Below, piece after piece: positions 8,364 to 17,391 of a DNA stretch of 64,000 nt (positions within the stretch are counted from its first letter, which is position 1; every line of letters starts with the position of its first letter). The DNA is from Aquimixticola soesokkakensis. GTDB lineage: Bacteria > Pseudomonadota > Alphaproteobacteria > Rhodobacterales > Rhodobacteraceae. The notes under the pieces are model-generated. The model was given only the letters and a program-made list of their open reading frames with translations, had not been told where the DNA came from and searched no databases. The stretch lies in the NCBI RefSeq assembly GCF_900172375.1, contig NZ_FWFS01000002.1, positions 236,071 to 300,070 of the forward strand, given 5' to 3'. The translations under genes were made by a program, and so were the position numbers.

Positions 8364-9635
8364 ATGACCAATTCTCACCGCAAAACGGTCCTTGGCCGCC
8401 TGCTATGTGCGGCAACGCTGGGGGCAGGGGCCTTGGGAGCCTTGGGGACGACAGGCGCGATGGCGCAGGAAATCGACATCTGGACGCTCAATTTTTCGTC
8501 CGAAAAGGCGAATAACGCGCTGAACGCCATCGCACAGGAATTTGAAGAGGCGAATCCCGGCGTCGATATTATCTGGACCCAGCGCGGCGTTGACGAGTTG
8601 AAAACCGCGCTGCGGGTTTCGGCGGGCACTGATTCGGGCCCCGATATCTTCTTTAGCTGGGCAGGGCTTGGCCTGGGCGGTGAATATGTCGCCGCAGGCA
8701 TGTCCCAGCCGCTCGATTCCTATTACGACAGCTACAAATGGGACGACACCCTGCTGCCCACGGCGGCGGCCTTTGCCTCATCCTACGGTGACGGGCACAA
8801 GCACGGCGTGCCGTTCACCTTCAAGGGCGAAGCGGTCTATTACAACAAAGCCCTGTTTGAAAAGGCGGGCATCACCGAGGAGCCGACGACCTACGACGCG
8901 CTCGTCGCGGCGGCGCAAGCCCTTAAAGACGCGGGGATTCCTGCCTTTGCCTTTGGTGGTTCGGTCAATTGGCACGTCATGCGGTTGATGGATGTATTGC
9001 TGGAAACCGAATGCGGGGCACAGACCCATGACGCGCTTGTCGCGATGGAGGCAAACTGGTCCGAGACCCCCTGCGCGACCGAAGCCTTTGCGCAAATGCA
9101 GATGTGGGGCGAAAACTATTTCCTCAAGCCCTTCATGGGTATCGATCAGCCCCAATCCTTCAACCTCTTTGTTGCAGGGCGCGCGGCGATGATGCTGGAG
9201 GGCAACTGGCTTGTCCAGCAGCTGAATGAGGTGAGCGACCTCGACAACTATGGCCTTTTTGCCTTTCCGACAGGCACAGACCGTCTGTACGGGTTTGCCG
9301 AATATCACTACATCAGCGCGGGTGCGGATGACCCCGATATGGCAGCGAAATTCCTCGATTACTTCAACTCGACGGACGTACAGCAGCGCTATCTGGGCGC
9401 GATGACGACCAATTCGGTGAATGCGGATGTGGTGTATGAAAACCAGTTGCCGCTGGAAACCGAGTGGAACGCCCTGTTCGCGCAATATGACGCCATGTTC
9501 GTGAACGGAGATCAGGGCTTTCCGGCCTCGGTCACGGCGGAATATTTCCGGGTGATCAACCAGACGGCTACGGGGGACATGACCCCGCAAGACGCCGCGG
9601 ATGCGCTTCAGAGCTACATCGACAATCTGGGCTAA
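8364..9635 (+). CDS. Sugar ABC transporter substrate-binding protein (MalE-like, family 1)
   Basis: A 423-residue extracytoplasmic binding protein with an N-terminal signal peptide of about 35 residues ending near GAMAQ. The rest is typical of COG1653 proteins (GVPFTFKGEAVYYNKALFEKAG and later AAMMLEGNW). Members usually bind oligosaccharides or glycosides rather than free monosaccharides. It heads an operon with two permeases, an intracellular glycosidase and a MalK-type ATPase. That arrangement suggests an apiose-containing disaccharide or glycoside as ligand. The ligand is inferred from context only. The start has a good AGGGAGG site. Confidence 0.92.
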   Translation: MTNSHRKTVLGRLLCAATLGAGALGALGTTGAMAQEIDIWTLNFSSEKANNALNAIAQEFEEANPGVDIIWTQRGVDELKTALRVSAGTDSGPDIFFSWAGLGLGGEYVAAGMSQPLDSYYDSYKWDDTLLPTAAAFASSYGDGHKHGVPFTFKGEAVYYNKALFEKAGITEEPTTYDALVAAAQALKDAGIPAFAFGGSVNWHVMRLMDVLLETECGAQTHDALVAMEANWSETPCATEAFAQMQMWGENYFLKPFMGIDQPQSFNLFVAGRAAMMLEGNWLVQQLNEVSDLDNYGLFAFPTGTDRLYGFAEYHYISAGADDPDMAAKFLDYFNSTDVQQRYLGAMTTNSVNADVVYENQLPLETEWNALFAQYDAMFVNGDQGFPASVTAEYFRVINQTATGDMTPQDAADALQSYIDNLG

Positions 9636-9648
9636 CACGCGCTCTTTG

Positions 9649-9723
9649 ACGCCGCGCAAGGTCCTCTCCTGCGCGGCGTTGGCCAAAGCATGTGGCCGTG
9701 CCAGTGCTTTGGCCTCCCTTTTT
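9649..9723 (+). terminator. Two intercistronic hairpins, probable attenuator between binding protein and permease
   Basis: Two strong stems lie in tandem after the binding-protein stop. The first pairs ACGCCGCGCA (9649-9658) with TGCGCGGCGT (9670-9679). The second pairs GGCCAAAGCA (9681-9690) with TGCTTTGGCC (9705-9714) and is followed by TCCCTTTTT. This layout is common in ABC operons, where it stabilises the binding-protein mRNA and lowers expression of the membrane components. Permease translation starts 21 bases downstream. Confidence 0.7.
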
Positions 9724-9743
9724 CTTCAAGCGGATGGACCTGA

Positions 9744-10631
9744 ATGACACGTCTCTTCGACAGAATGGCAAATGCGCCGTGGCTTTTCCTCGCGCCGGCG
9801 CTGGCCGTCTATGCCGTCTTTGCGATCTGGCCTATGATCGATGTCACGCTGGTCAGTTTCCAGCGTTGGAATGGCATTGATCCCACACGTGATTTCGTGG
9901 GCCTTGCAAATTACACATATATTTTCACCCAAGACCCCGTGTTCTGGACGGCCTTTCGCAACACGCTGATCTGGACGGCGCTCTCGCTGGTTTTTCCGCC
10001 GCTTGCGGGGCTTTTGCTGGCCCTTGCGCTGAACCAGCCCCTGTTTGGCCGAGCCACCTTGCGCGCGGTGTTTTACCTGCCGGTGATCATCGCCCCGATC
10101 GCGGTGGCGACGATGTGGCGGTGGATGTACGATCCGTTTTTCGGTCTTTTTGCGCAGCTTTTGACCAATCTCGGCATCGGTATTCCCGACTTTCTGGGCG
10201 ATCCCGACCTGGCGCTCTATTCGGTGTTTATCGCCTATTTCTGGCAACAGGTCGGGTTTTCGATGGTGCTGTTTCTGGCAGGGCTGCAAAGCGTCGATGC
10301 CTCCCTTGTCGAGGCATCGCAAATTGACGGGGCGGGCCGCTGGAACCGGTTCAAACATGTCACCCTGCCTGCCATCACGCCGACGATGACCATCGTTCTG
10401 GTGCTCTCGCTGATCCAGTCGCTCAAGGCCTTTGACATCGTCTATGGCCTCACGGGCGGGGGACCGTCGCAATCCACACAGATGCTTGCGCTTTGGGCCT
10501 TTTCCCAATCCATGCAGGTGTTCGATTTCGGACGCGGCGGGGCGATTTCGGTGGTCTTGCTGGTGATCACCGTGGGCGTCGTCATCCCCTATCTGCGCTG
10601 GTCGCAACGCCGCGAGGAGCAACTGAAATGA
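9744..10631 (+). CDS. Sugar ABC transporter permease (MalF/UgpA-like)
   Basis: A 295-residue inner-membrane protein with about six hydrophobic segments and a binding-protein-dependent transport signature near residues 185-205 (EASQIDGAGRWNRFKHVTLP, the EAA loop that contacts the ATPase). It follows the binding-protein gene after the double hairpin and overlaps the next permease by ATGA. It should form a heterodimeric channel with the 10628-11476 product. Confidence 0.93.
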   Translation: MTRLFDRMANAPWLFLAPALAVYAVFAIWPMIDVTLVSFQRWNGIDPTRDFVGLANYTYIFTQDPVFWTAFRNTLIWTALSLVFPPLAGLLLALALNQPLFGRATLRAVFYLPVIIAPIAVATMWRWMYDPFFGLFAQLLTNLGIGIPDFLGDPDLALYSVFIAYFWQQVGFSMVLFLAGLQSVDASLVEASQIDGAGRWNRFKHVTLPAITPTMTIVLVLSLIQSLKAFDIVYGLTGGGPSQSTQMLALWAFSQSMQVFDFGRGGAISVVLLVITVGVVIPYLRWSQRREEQLK

Positions 10632-11476
10632 AGCAAATGATTGCCGCCACCCGACGCGATCCCGTTCTGATGGGGCTTTGGTTAAGCCTGCTGGTCTTCG
10701 CCCTGATCTGGTTTGCGCCTTTCGTGTTCATCGTGTTCACCTCGCTCAAATCTTCCCCTGAAATCATGACCTCGGGGGCCTTTACGCCGCCCGGCGCGCT
10801 TGTGACCCAGAATTATGCCACCGCATGGAACCGCGGCGGATTTGACCATGCGTTTTTCAATTCGGTCTTTGTGACGGTCATCAAGGTTCCGCTGGGTTTG
10901 ATGATTGCCGCGCTGAGCGCCTATGCTTTGGCGCGGATGAAAAACCGCTGGAACAAGCTGGTGCTTTTGTTCATCGTTTTCGGCACGATGATCCCGTTTC
11001 AGGTGATGCTTGCGCCGCTGTTCACGCTGGTCAATTCGCTGGGACTGGTGGACACCTATCTGGGCCTGATCCTGCCCTATCTTGCCTTTGGCATTCCCTA
11101 TCAGATCTTCATTCTGCACAGCTTTTTCAAATCCGTGCCCAAGGAACTGTCCGAAGCAGCACTCATTGACGGGGCCAGCCATTTCACCACCTTCCGGCGC
11201 ATTTTCCTGCCGATCACCCTGCCGGTCATGGCCGCCTTGCTGATCCTTGATTTCGTCGCAACGTGGAACGAATTCGCGATGGCTCTGGTCATCTTGCAAG
11301 ACGCTGACAAATGGACGCTTCCCTTGGGTCTGATGTCCTTTCAGGGGCAATTTTCCAACGAATATGGACAGCTCAATGCGGCGATCGTGATGACGGTTCT
11401 GCCCGCCGTGCTCGTCTATTTGATTTTCCAACGATATTTCGTGTCCGGATTGACCTCCGGCGCGGTCAAAGGCTGA
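10628..11476 (+). CDS. Sugar ABC transporter permease (MalG/UgpE-like)
   Basis: A 282-residue inner-membrane protein with a first membrane span at about residues 15-37, several further spans, and the EAA loop EAALIDGASHFTTFRRIFLP near 175-195. The start codon overlaps the stop of the preceding permease (ATGA), implying translational coupling and equal stoichiometry. It ends 14 bases before the glycosidase gene, which is therefore part of the same transcript. Confidence 0.93.
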   Translation: MKQMIAATRRDPVLMGLWLSLLVFALIWFAPFVFIVFTSLKSSPEIMTSGAFTPPGALVTQNYATAWNRGGFDHAFFNSVFVTVIKVPLGLMIAALSAYALARMKNRWNKLVLLFIVFGTMIPFQVMLAPLFTLVNSLGLVDTYLGLILPYLAFGIPYQIFILHSFFKSVPKELSEAALIDGASHFTTFRRIFLPITLPVMAALLILDFVATWNEFAMALVILQDADKWTLPLGLMSFQGQFSNEYGQLNAAIVMTVLPAVLVYLIFQRYFVSGLTSGAVKG

Positions 11477-11490
11477 GAGAGGAGACAGAT

Positions 11491-13017
11491 ATGTCGACCA
11501 CCACCACACCCACAGCGACCATTGAAAAATGGGGGATGTTCGAGACCGAGTTCACGGGGCCTGCCACGGGCAACCCCTATCTGGACGTCAGCTTTGACGC
11601 TATCTTCCGGCTCAAAGAGCGCGAAGTCCGTGTGCCGGGATTTTATGACGGCGCAGGCGTTTACCGGCTGCGCTTCATGCCCGAAACCACGGGGGAGTGG
11701 CAGTTCGAAACGCGCTCTGAGACGCCCGAATTGAACGGGCATCGCGGTGCGCTTGACGTTGTCGCGCCCACGGGCACGAACAAGGGGCCGGTGCGGGTGA
11801 AAAACCAGTTCCACTTTGCCTATGCGGATGGGTCGCCGTTTTTGTCCTTTGGCACGACCTGCTATGCGTGGACCCACCAACCGCTGGACGAGCAGGCCAA
11901 GACACTGCAAACCCTTGCCAAAACGGGGTTCAACAAAATTCGCATGGGGGTTTTCCCCAAAGACTACCCCTATAATGTCAACGAGCCGCTGCATGACATC
12001 TATCACGTCGTGGACGGAAAACGTGATTTCGATCAACCCAATTACGAGGCCTTTCGCCATTTCGACACCCAGGTCGCGGCGCTGCGCGACATGGGGATCG
12101 AGGCCGATCTGATCCTGTTCCACCCCTATGACCGCTGGGGCTATTGCGACATGGATGAGGCGCAGGACTATCGCTATGTTGCCTATCTGGCTGCGCGCTA
12201 TGGCGGGTTTCGCAACGTCTGGTGGGCGCTCGCGAATGAATATGATTTTCTCATCGATACCAAGCCGATGGAGCGCTGGGATCGCTTTTTCCAGATCCTC
12301 GAAGAAGAAGACCCCGCACGCCACCTCAAATCCATTCACAACGGCGCCGCTGATGCCAATTACGACCACCGCAAACCCTGGGTGACGCACACCTGCATCC
12401 AGAACTGGGACGTGAAACGCACGCAGGAATGGCGCGATACCTGGGGTAAACCCGTCATCAACGACGAGCCCGAATATGAAGGTGACATCATCCAGTGCTG
12501 GGGCAATATCACCGCGCAGGAACTGGTGCATCGGTTCTGGACCACGATGATGCGCGGGGGCTACGCGGGGCATGGGGAAACCTATTCCCACCCTGACGAT
12601 CTGATCTGGTGGGCCAAGGGCGGGGTCTTGCACGGCGAGGCTTGGAAACGGTTGAAATTCATGCGCGCGGTTCTGGAAGAGGACGTGCGCGGCGGGCTGG
12701 AACCGCTTGGCCCGCAAGCGCAGTGGCCCTGGCACCGTGTGTCAGGCGCACAAGATGGCGATGTGCGCTACATCTATCTGGGCGAACACCAGCCCGTCAT
12801 CTGGACGCTGGGACTGCCTGAGGAGGATGGCGATTACGAGCTTGATCTGATCGACACCTGGGAGATGAGCGTTACGCCGCTTGCCAAGCAAACGGCACCG
12901 CAAAACCACCCCGTGCGCCACGGCGAGATTATCCGCCCGCGCAAACCGGATGCTGCGTTCGGTGTCGCGCTGCCGCGCAAACCGGGGCTGTGCATCCGTT
13001 GCCGCAGAAAGGCCTGA
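11491..13017 (+). CDS. Intracellular DUF5060/DUF4038 glycoside hydrolase, candidate apiosidase (GH140-like)
   Basis: A 508-residue protein with no signal peptide. It has an N-terminal beta domain (DUF5060-like, about 8-95), a central TIM barrel beginning FLSFGTTCYAWTHQ (DUF4038-like, about 105-390) and a C-terminal beta domain (DUF5605-like, about 405-505). Likely catalytic acids are E250 (in ALANEYD) and E326 (in INDEPEYEGD), placed as in clan-A-like hydrolases. Characterised DUF4038 proteins include GH140 apiosidases acting on rhamnogalacturonan II. Lying between the permease and ATPase genes of an importer beside apiose-catabolic genes, it probably releases apiose from an imported glycoside. 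Fold is well supported; specificity is inferred. AGAGGAG precedes the ATG. Confidence 0.75.
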   Translation: MSTTTTPTATIEKWGMFETEFTGPATGNPYLDVSFDAIFRLKEREVRVPGFYDGAGVYRLRFMPETTGEWQFETRSETPELNGHRGALDVVAPTGTNKGPVRVKNQFHFAYADGSPFLSFGTTCYAWTHQPLDEQAKTLQTLAKTGFNKIRMGVFPKDYPYNVNEPLHDIYHVVDGKRDFDQPNYEAFRHFDTQVAALRDMGIEADLILFHPYDRWGYCDMDEAQDYRYVAYLAARYGGFRNVWWALANEYDFLIDTKPMERWDRFFQILEEEDPARHLKSIHNGAADANYDHRKPWVTHTCIQNWDVKRTQEWRDTWGKPVINDEPEYEGDIIQCWGNITAQELVHRFWTTMMRGGYAGHGETYSHPDDLIWWAKGGVLHGEAWKRLKFMRAVLEEDVRGGLEPLGPQAQWPWHRVSGAQDGDVRYIYLGEHQPVIWTLGLPEEDGDYELDLIDTWEMSVTPLAKQTAPQNHPVRHGEIIRPRKPDAAFGVALPRKPGLCIRCRRKA

Positions 13018-13018
13018 C

Positions 13019-14077
13019 ATGTCCTCTGTTACGATCAAAAACCTGCAAAAATCCTATGGGGCGGTCGATGTCATCCATGGCATTGATGTTGACATTGCAC
13101 CGGGTGAATTCGTGATCCTTGTCGGCCCCTCGGGCTGCGGGAAATCGACGATGCTGCGCATGGTCGCCGGTCTGGAAGACATATCCGGCGGCACGATTTC
13201 TATCGGGGATCGCGTGGTCAACGACCTCGCTCCCAAAGATCGCGATATCGCCATGGTGTTTCAGAACTACGCGCTCTACCCGCAGATGACGGTCGCGCAA
13301 AACATGGGGTTTGCGCTGGAAATGGCCGGTCACAGCAAGGCCGACATCGCCCGCCAGGTTGCCCGTTCGGCGGAAATTCTCGGACTTGAGCCGCTTCTGG
13401 ATCGCAAACCTGCCAATCTGTCGGGCGGTCAACGCCAACGGGTTGCGATGGGGCGCGCGATCGTGCGCGAACCTCAGGTGTTTTTGTTCGACGAGCCGCT
13501 GTCAAACCTCGATGCAAAGCTGCGGGTCCAGATGCGGGCCGAAATCAAGGCGCTGCATGCCCGCCTTGGCACCACGATCCTTTACGTGACCCACGATCAG
13601 GTCGAGGCGATGACGATGGCCGATAAGATCGTCGTGCTCAACGCTGGCAAAGTCGAGCAGATCGGATCGCCCCTTGATCTCTATGACCACCCTGCGAACA
13701 AATTTGTCGCAGGTTTTCTGGGCTCGCCCGCGATGAATTTTTTCGACGCAACGATCACGCAAAACACCGCGCAGCTGGCGGATGGTCAACGCGTGCCGCT
13801 GGGCGCGCGCGCAGGCGAGGTCGCGGAGGGGCAACAGTTGACGCTGGGTCTGCGTCCCGAAACGCTGACGCTTGATCCTGCAGGTCCGCTTCAGGGGCGG
13901 GTCAAGTTGATCGAGCCGACCGGCTCGGAAACCTTCATCGCGCTCGACATTGCGGGTCAGGACGCCACCGTCGTCCTCAAAGATCGCCTTGAGGCCGCTG
14001 CGGGCGATATGTTGCGCTTTGACGTGACGCAGGGCCGCATCCACCTGTTCGCGGCGCAGAGCGGTCTGGCGTTATAG
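13019..14077 (+). CDS. Sugar ABC transporter ATP-binding protein (MalK/UgpC-like)
   Basis: A 352-residue ATPase. Walker A is GPSGCGKST (about 39-47), the signature is LSGGQRQR (about 134-141) and Walker B is VFLFDEP, followed by the H-loop in YVTHDQ. A C-terminal TOBE/MalK regulatory domain starts at about 235. It completes the importer of 8364-11476 and begins two bases after the glycosidase stop. It is the last gene of the apioside operon; downstream is the convergent TonB receptor. Confidence 0.95.
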   Translation: MSSVTIKNLQKSYGAVDVIHGIDVDIAPGEFVILVGPSGCGKSTMLRMVAGLEDISGGTISIGDRVVNDLAPKDRDIAMVFQNYALYPQMTVAQNMGFALEMAGHSKADIARQVARSAEILGLEPLLDRKPANLSGGQRQRVAMGRAIVREPQVFLFDEPLSNLDAKLRVQMRAEIKALHARLGTTILYVTHDQVEAMTMADKIVVLNAGKVEQIGSPLDLYDHPANKFVAGFLGSPAMNFFDATITQNTAQLADGQRVPLGARAGEVAEGQQLTLGLRPETLTLDPAGPLQGRVKLIEPTGSETFIALDIAGQDATVVLKDRLEAAAGDMLRFDVTQGRIHLFAAQSGLAL

Positions 14078-14165
14078 GCCTTTCGGGCCCGAGGTGCCAA
14101 AGGTCATCGCGCGCCTCGGGCGGTCCCAAGGCGCGCGCTGTGAACAAGGGCGCGGGTCGATTGGT

Positions 14166-16286
14166 TTAGAACTTTTTGGTCAGCGCGACGTTCAGGCTGC
14201 GCGGTTCGCCACGAAAGTTGAACACGGTTTGGCTGCCGACGCGGGTGTAATAGGCCTTGTCAAAGAGGTTATCGACACCCACGCGCAGGGACATGTCCGC
14301 TCCGAATGTTTTCGTCGCAGCAACATCCACAACCGCGTAGCCGGGGGCCTCGATCCCGTTGGAGGAAAAGCCCGACATCGCCGTCAAACGTCCGCCAAAG
14401 CTCCAACCCGTCAACATCCCCCTGTCCACATCGTAGCTGCCCGACAGTTTGAACATGTGCTCGGGCGTATAGGTCGAAAAGTCTTCGCCCGCGTTGTCCC
14501 CGTTGCGGTATTCGGTTTTCGTGTAGGTATAGCCACCCGCCAGATGCAGGCCGGCGACGAGTTCTCCCGAGGCTTCCAGTTCCAAGCCGCGCGAGGCCAC
14601 TTCTTCCTGCGCGACAAAGTAATCCTCGCCCGTGACCTGCACCGCGCGGTTGGTTTCGTGCAGATCGAAAAGCGCCGCCGAAACGTTCAACCCGTAGGCC
14701 AGAGCGGCCTTCACGCCGACTTCATATTGCCGCCCCTCGACGGGGTCCAACAGCGCGCCATCCACATCCAGATCGGACTGGGGAATGAAGATTTCCGAAT
14801 AGCTCGCATAGAGCGTCGCATCCGGGGTGATGTCATAGGTCAGCCCCGCAAAAGGCGTGATTTTGGCGTCCACATCAAAGCGGTCGCGCGACACAGATCC
14901 GGTGGAAAGGGTGGTGGTATCGCTCGTGCCCTCAAACCAGCTCAGCCGGGCGCCGCCGATCAGGTTCAGCGGCTCAAACGGCGAGAGGCGCAGCTGGGTG
15001 TAGACGCCTTTGGACGTTGTGTCGCTATCGGTGCGGGTGGTGTAGCTTGCATCGGGTTTGGCGACATCCGACGTGTCCCAATCGTCCAGATCCCAGCTTC
15101 CGTTGATCGCGCCGCGGGCCTGGAACATCGTGCTTTCGACCTTTTGCCAATCGGCACCGATGATCGCATTCCCGCGCCAGTTTCCAAGCTGGAAGGGCAG
15201 GTCGACATGGGCATCCAGCGCAAGGCTGTCCTGCTCGAAGTCACGCGCCAGCCATGCCAGACGCGATACCTGATTGTCGGCATCGGCGGCACTTGCGGCA
15301 TAGGCATACAGGAAATTCGCGGCCTGATTTGACCTGCGGGCGGAGAATTTCAAGCGCCCGCCAGCGGCAAGCTGATGCTCGGCCGCGAGGACGGCATCGG
15401 TGGTGGTGCTGTTGAAATCGTTCCAGTCCACAACGGTCGTGGCATCGGACTTTAGCCACAAAAGATCGCCACTCCCATCGGTTGGCAACCCGTTGTAGGG
15501 GACGATATCGCGCTCCATGCGGCTTAGCGAAAAGGTCAGCTTCGTGCTGGGGCTCACATCCCAGGCCAAAGCGCCGTACAGGGAGGACACGCCGTTTTCG
15601 ACCCCCTCGACAAAGCTGTCGCCATCGCCGTAGGCGGCCACGAAACGGCCCCGCAGCGTGCCATCCGCGTTCAAGGCGTTGGAAATATCCAGTTCGCCGC
15701 GCGCTTGCCCGTGGGAATCGAGCGCGGTCGTGGCATAGCCTTTGACCTGGGTCGCCGTCGCCTGTTTGAGGCGCATGTTGATTGATCCGGCCGGCTCGCC
15801 CGTGCCGATGAACAGACCGGCGGGTCCTTTGAGGACTTCGACGTGATCGACAATCGACAGGTCGGGCTGCGTGCCGTAGATCGAGCTGACCGGTGCCGGC
15901 AACCCGTCAAAATAGAGGTAGTCGAATTCGTAGCCACGCGAATAGATCGACGAGCGCCCCACGTTGTTGTTCAAGATCATGATGCCGGGGGTATCGCTCA
16001 GTGCTTCCTCAAGTGCGGTGTATCCGCCATCCTCGATCTGCTTATGCGTGACCACCGAGGTCGATTGCGGCACCTGTCGGGGGGACAGCGCCGATTTTTC
16101 GCCCACGGAAATCAGGTCGGTGGCGTAGCTGTCGCTGTCTTCGGTTTCATAGCTCGACCCTTTGATGGAAATCGCCTCGAGATCGTAGACCTCCTGGGCC
16201 ATTGCAGGGCCAAACACCCCATAGCTGCCGAGGGCGGTCGTGGCGAAAAAGACCACACGAAGGGAGGGGCGAGAAAAGCGGGGCAT
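14166..16286 (-). CDS. TonB-dependent siderophore receptor
   Basis: A 706-residue outer-membrane receptor. It has a signal peptide ending around AMAQ (residue 30), a plug domain (about 60-170: SVVTHKQIEDGGYTALEEALSDTPGI, then VEVLKGPAGLFIGTGEPAGSINM) and a 22-strand-type barrel ending in the canonical C-terminal Phe. Plug wording matches the TIGR01783 ferri-siderophore class. It is divergent from an AraC regulator (16419) that probably controls it. No siderophore ABC importer or biosynthesis gene is in the window, so it likely uses a xenosiderophore with an importer elsewhere. Confidence 0.93.
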   Translation of the reverse strand: MPRFSRPSLRVVFFATTALGSYGVFGPAMAQEVYDLEAISIKGSSYETEDSDSYATDLISVGEKSALSPRQVPQSTSVVTHKQIEDGGYTALEEALSDTPGIMILNNNVGRSSIYSRGYEFDYLYFDGLPAPVSSIYGTQPDLSIVDHVEVLKGPAGLFIGTGEPAGSINMRLKQATATQVKGYATTALDSHGQARGELDISNALNADGTLRGRFVAAYGDGDSFVEGVENGVSSLYGALAWDVSPSTKLTFSLSRMERDIVPYNGLPTDGSGDLLWLKSDATTVVDWNDFNSTTTDAVLAAEHQLAAGGRLKFSARRSNQAANFLYAYAASAADADNQVSRLAWLARDFEQDSLALDAHVDLPFQLGNWRGNAIIGADWQKVESTMFQARGAINGSWDLDDWDTSDVAKPDASYTTRTDSDTTSKGVYTQLRLSPFEPLNLIGGARLSWFEGTSDTTTLSTGSVSRDRFDVDAKITPFAGLTYDITPDATLYASYSEIFIPQSDLDVDGALLDPVEGRQYEVGVKAALAYGLNVSAALFDLHETNRAVQVTGEDYFVAQEEVASRGLELEASGELVAGLHLAGGYTYTKTEYRNGDNAGEDFSTYTPEHMFKLSGSYDVDRGMLTGWSFGGRLTAMSGFSSNGIEAPGYAVVDVAATKTFGADMSLRVGVDNLFDKAYYTRVGSQTVFNFRGEPRSLNVALTKKF

Positions 16287-16418
16287 GGGCCGATCCTAAT
16301 TCTGACTATTTTCATCAATCTTTAGGGTGTATGTTGATCCGCGACCAGTGAGCGATCCTTTTGGCGCTGGTCAAAATGCTTCTGGAAACTGCCATTCGTG
16401 AGAAAGGAGAGAACAATC

Positions 16419-17354
16419 GTGGCCCTAATCAACCTGCGCCAGATTGCGGGCGGCCCCTCGATGTCCGTCCATGATTTTGGCGCGACCCTTGCGCAGGATC
16501 AGGTCGTTTTATCCGGCGCGCGCCTCAGCACGGTGTTGCCCTCCGGCCTTGTGGTCAATCTCGAGGACAGCTTGGCGCAACGCGGGTTTGAAACGCGGAT
16601 GACACGGCCTGCAAACGTCATTTTCCATCTGGTTTTGGCGGGAACTGTCGCTGCACGGCTGGACGCAGAAGACCTCGACCTCACACGGGCGCAGGGTGCT
16701 CCGGCTTGCATCGTCATGAGCGCCCTGGGCCAGTCGCGCATCTTTCGCCGCCGGATCGCGCGCGGCGAGCATTTGCGCAAGGTCACGGTGCTTGTGCCTT
16801 GGGACTGGCTGCACACTCGTGGGATCGCGCTCGACGATATCCTGCACGGGGCCTGCCAGCGCCACGCAAGTTGGGTTGCCCCGCTGGTGGTTACCACGCA
16901 GGCAGAACAGCTTTTGGACGCGATCAACGCGCCTCAAGGTACCGCCCTGCAGATGATAGACACGGAAGCTTTCGCCATGGCGATGATCCGGCATGCCCTG
17001 ACGCATCTCCTTGACGACACAAATGCAATCCCCGCACATCAGCGCCGCAAGTTGTTGAAAATTAATAGTTTTGCCACCAAACCGGGCCCCATTCCCCCCT
17101 TGGAGGACATCGCGGCCGTGGGCAGTATGAGCGTGTCGTCCATGCAGCGGTTGTTTCACCGTGCCTATGGAAAACCGATCCGGACCTGGCTGCACGACAT
17201 GCGTATGGAGCAGGCGGAACGCGCGCTCAGCGCCGGTCTTCCCGTTGCCCAAGCGGCGCGCATTGCGGGCTACGAAACGCCAACGGCTTTTGCCACAGCG
17301 TTCCGGCTGCGTCATAATCAAAGCCCCTCGCGATTTGCGCGGGGCTCGCACTGA
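16419..17354 (+). CDS. AraC-family regulator, PchR-like, of the siderophore locus
   Basis: A 311-residue regulator with a poorly conserved sensing region (about 1-205) and a C-terminal double helix-turn-helix (about 215-308: VSSMQRLFHRAYGKPIRTWL, ARIAGYETPTAFATAFR, QSPSRF). Resemblance to PchR-type proteins and its position between receptor and siderophore-interacting protein suggest it senses the ferric siderophore and activates both. I place the start at GTG 16419, 8 bases after AAAGGAGAG; an in-frame GTG at 16398 lies upstream of that site. Confidence 0.85.
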   Translation: MALINLRQIAGGPSMSVHDFGATLAQDQVVLSGARLSTVLPSGLVVNLEDSLAQRGFETRMTRPANVIFHLVLAGTVAARLDAEDLDLTRAQGAPACIVMSALGQSRIFRRRIARGEHLRKVTVLVPWDWLHTRGIALDDILHGACQRHASWVAPLVVTTQAEQLLDAINAPQGTALQMIDTEAFAMAMIRHALTHLLDDTNAIPAHQRRKLLKINSFATKPGPIPPLEDIAAVGSMSVSSMQRLFHRAYGKPIRTWLHDMRMEQAERALSAGLPVAQAARIAGYETPTAFATAFRLRHNQSPSRFARGSH

Positions 17355-17391
17355 CGCTGTTTTGCGCGGATAGGGCGCTTGGCGCTACGCC

